A DNA stretch of 64,000 nt from Gremmenia infestans (lineage: Eukaryota; Ascomycota; Leotiomycetes; Helotiales; Hamatocanthoscyphaceae). Location of the stretch: positions 992,001-1,056,000 of the forward strand of contig JAFEVB010000032.1 in assembly GCA_032629725.1 (NCBI GenBank), in the 5' to 3' direction. The translations under genes and the position numbers were made by a program. Shown piece by piece: positions 62,687 to 64,000 of this stretch. Under the pieces are notes generated by a model. It made no database searches and had not been told where the DNA came from. It was given only the letters and a program-made list of their open reading frames with translations. Every line of letters begins with the position of its first letter. The stretch's first letter is position 1.

Positions 62687-64000
62687 ATGGCATTCCGACA
62701 GCGCCTCGCAAAGCCTCTCCTCTACACCTCGGGAGCTGCGCTGATCGGTGGTGGCTCCCTCTACTATGCCTACCGACCCCTCAATATCCCCGGATCAGAC
62801 CCCGCAGCCGTACCTCCTCCTGGCTACGGCGCTGAAGGCGGTTTCCGCCCCCCACGATTCCCGAAAGTCAAGACAAGAGATGAGCAGATTGCGGATTTGA
62901 AGCGTAGTGGTGGTTCGGGACTGCTTGCTGGCAACAGCGCCGAAGAGAGCTCTGCAACTGCCCCGCCGAATGAGGATGATGTGTATGATTTGTTAATTAT
63001 TGGAGCTGGAGCTACCGGTGCGGGTGTCGCCCTCGACGCTGCAACGAGAGGGCTGAAGGTTGCGGTTGTGGAGAGAGACGACTTTGCGAGTGGGACAAGT
63101 AGCAAGAGTACAAAACTGGTACATGGTGGTGTGCGATATCTAGAGAAGGCGGTATTCGAGATGGATTACAACCAATACGCGCTTGTCAAGGAGGCATTGA
63201 GGGAACGGAAATTCTTCTTGGAAACGGCGCCACATTTGTCGAGTTGGCTTCCTATTATGCTGCCATTGGATAAGTGGTGGAAAGCTCCATATTACTGGGT
63301 TGGCACAAAGGCTTACGATTTTTTGGCCGGATCGGAGGGGATTGAAAGTTCTTACTTTCTTACCAAGAGCAAGGCTTTGGATGCCTTCCCTATGCTGAAG
63401 CGGACGAACTTGGTTGGAGCTCTAGTTTATTACGATGGAGCTCACAATGATTCGAGAATGAATGTGTCACTGGCCATGACGGCTGCCTTGTACGGCTCTA
63501 CCGTCGTCAATCACATCGAAGTCACCGGTTTAGAAAAAGATGCATCTGGAAAGCTTTGTGGGGCTCGTGTCAAGGATATTGTTGCAGAGAAGAACGGAAA
63601 GAAGGGCGAAGAATTCGTTATTCGGGCAAGGGGTATCATTAATGCCACAGGACCTTTCACAGATTCGATCCGGAAAATGGATGACGACAAAGTCAAGGAA
63701 ATCGTTGCCCCCAGTTCCGGAGTCCACATCGTCCTCCCAGGTTACTACAGTCCTCAAAAGATGGGCCTCATTGACCCCAAAACCTCAGACGGAAGGGTAA
63801 TCTTCTTCCTGCCATGGCAGGGCAACACCATCGCCGGTACAACCGACGCACCCTGTGATATCTCCGCGAACCCTATCCCTCAAGAAACCGAAATCGACTG
63901 GATCCTGTCTGAAATCAGACGCTACCTTTCACCCGACATCAACGTCCGCCGCGGCGACGTGCTCGCAGCATGGTCCGGTATCCGTCCCCTCGTCAAGGAT
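62687..64000 (+). CDS. GUT2: Mitochondrial FAD-dependent glycerol-3-phosphate dehydrogenase, 3' partial
   Basis: This enzyme oxidizes glycerol-3-phosphate to dihydroxyacetone phosphate on the mitochondrial inner membrane and passes electrons to ubiquinone. It serves glycerol catabolism and the glycerol phosphate shuttle. The frame is open without introns from the ATG at 62687 to the window edge (438 codons); full-length proteins have about 650-700, so the C-terminal part is missing. Residues 1 to about 30 have basic residues and a hydrophobic helix (IGGGSLYYAY), fitting a mitochondrial presequence or anchor. The FAD dinucleotide fold is LLIIGAGATGAG near residue 104, followed by SGTSSKSTKLVHGGVRYLE, a family signature. 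PWQGNTIAGTTD and WSGIRPLVKD near the edge also match. It is preceded by a pyrimidine-rich leader. Confidence 0.96.
   Translation, partial: MAFRQRLAKPLLYTSGAALIGGGSLYYAYRPLNIPGSDPAAVPPPGYGAEGGFRPPRFPKVKTRDEQIADLKRSGGSGLLAGNSAEESSATAPPNEDDVYDLLIIGAGATGAGVALDAATRGLKVAVVERDDFASGTSSKSTKLVHGGVRYLEKAVFEMDYNQYALVKEALRERKFFLETAPHLSSWLPIMLPLDKWWKAPYYWVGTKAYDFLAGSEGIESSYFLTKSKALDAFPMLKRTNLVGALVYYDGAHNDSRMNVSLAMTAALYGSTVVNHIEVTGLEKDASGKLCGARVKDIVAEKNGKKGEEFVIRARGIINATGPFTDSIRKMDDDKVKEIVAPSSGVHIVLPGYYSPQKMGLIDPKTSDGRVIFFLPWQGNTIAGTTDAPCDISANPIPQETEIDWILSEIRRYLSPDINVRRGDVLAAWSGIRPLVKD

Noticed and set aside
1..64000. CRISPR arrays, phage or bacterial operons
   Set aside because: No regularly spaced direct repeats; introns and gene content are clearly those of a filamentous fungus.

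Overview
This window comes from a filamentous ascomycete (Pezizomycotina). It has many 45-150 nt introns with GTRNGT donors, CTRAC-type branch sites and AG acceptors. It also carries a sedolisin-family peptidase, a Zn2Cys6 regulator, a hydrophobin and a multimodular NRPS. Leotiomycetes is a plausible class, but the sequence does not prove it. All introns described were inferred by eye from splice signals, protein motifs and frame arithmetic.

Left part (1-15100). The window opens inside the cobalamin-independent methionine synthase gene (+). It is followed by a secreted S53 peptidase gene (+, 4 exons), an AT-rich block, a Zn2Cys6 transcription factor gene (+, 4 exons) and an ABCG half-transporter gene (+) whose frame is broken. 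A sugar-type MFS transporter gene (-) converges on the ABCG gene, and then comes 1.8 kb without a gene.

Centre (15101-49019). One 25.9 kb gene on the minus strand (22 exons, 7933 codons) encodes an NRPS with the order C*-A-T-E / C-A-T / C-A-T-E / C-A-T / C-A-T-E / C-T / C-T*. It has five adenylation domains, six carrier domains with the phosphopantetheine serine, three epimerization domains in modules 1, 3 and 5, one A-less module, and a terminal C domain followed by a carrier domain whose serine is replaced by Ile. By collinearity this gives a D-L-D-L-D-L hexapeptide, probably released by cyclization. Across a 2.7 kb shared upstream region lies a divergent, intact ABCC (MRP-type) exporter gene (+, 15 exons, 1486 aa). 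The two form a compact synthetase-plus-exporter locus with no tailoring enzyme beside it. The layout resembles what I remember of the NPS4 / Pes1 / Fusarium NRPS4 (fusahexin) family; that link is from memory and was not searched.

Right part (49020-64000). A 7.6 kb stretch without a convincing gene is followed by a hydrophobin-like gene (+, 3 exons), an aldo-keto reductase gene (-, 3 exons) and another 3.7 kb without a convincing gene. The last gene is mitochondrial FAD-dependent glycerol-3-phosphate dehydrogenase (+), which runs off the right edge.
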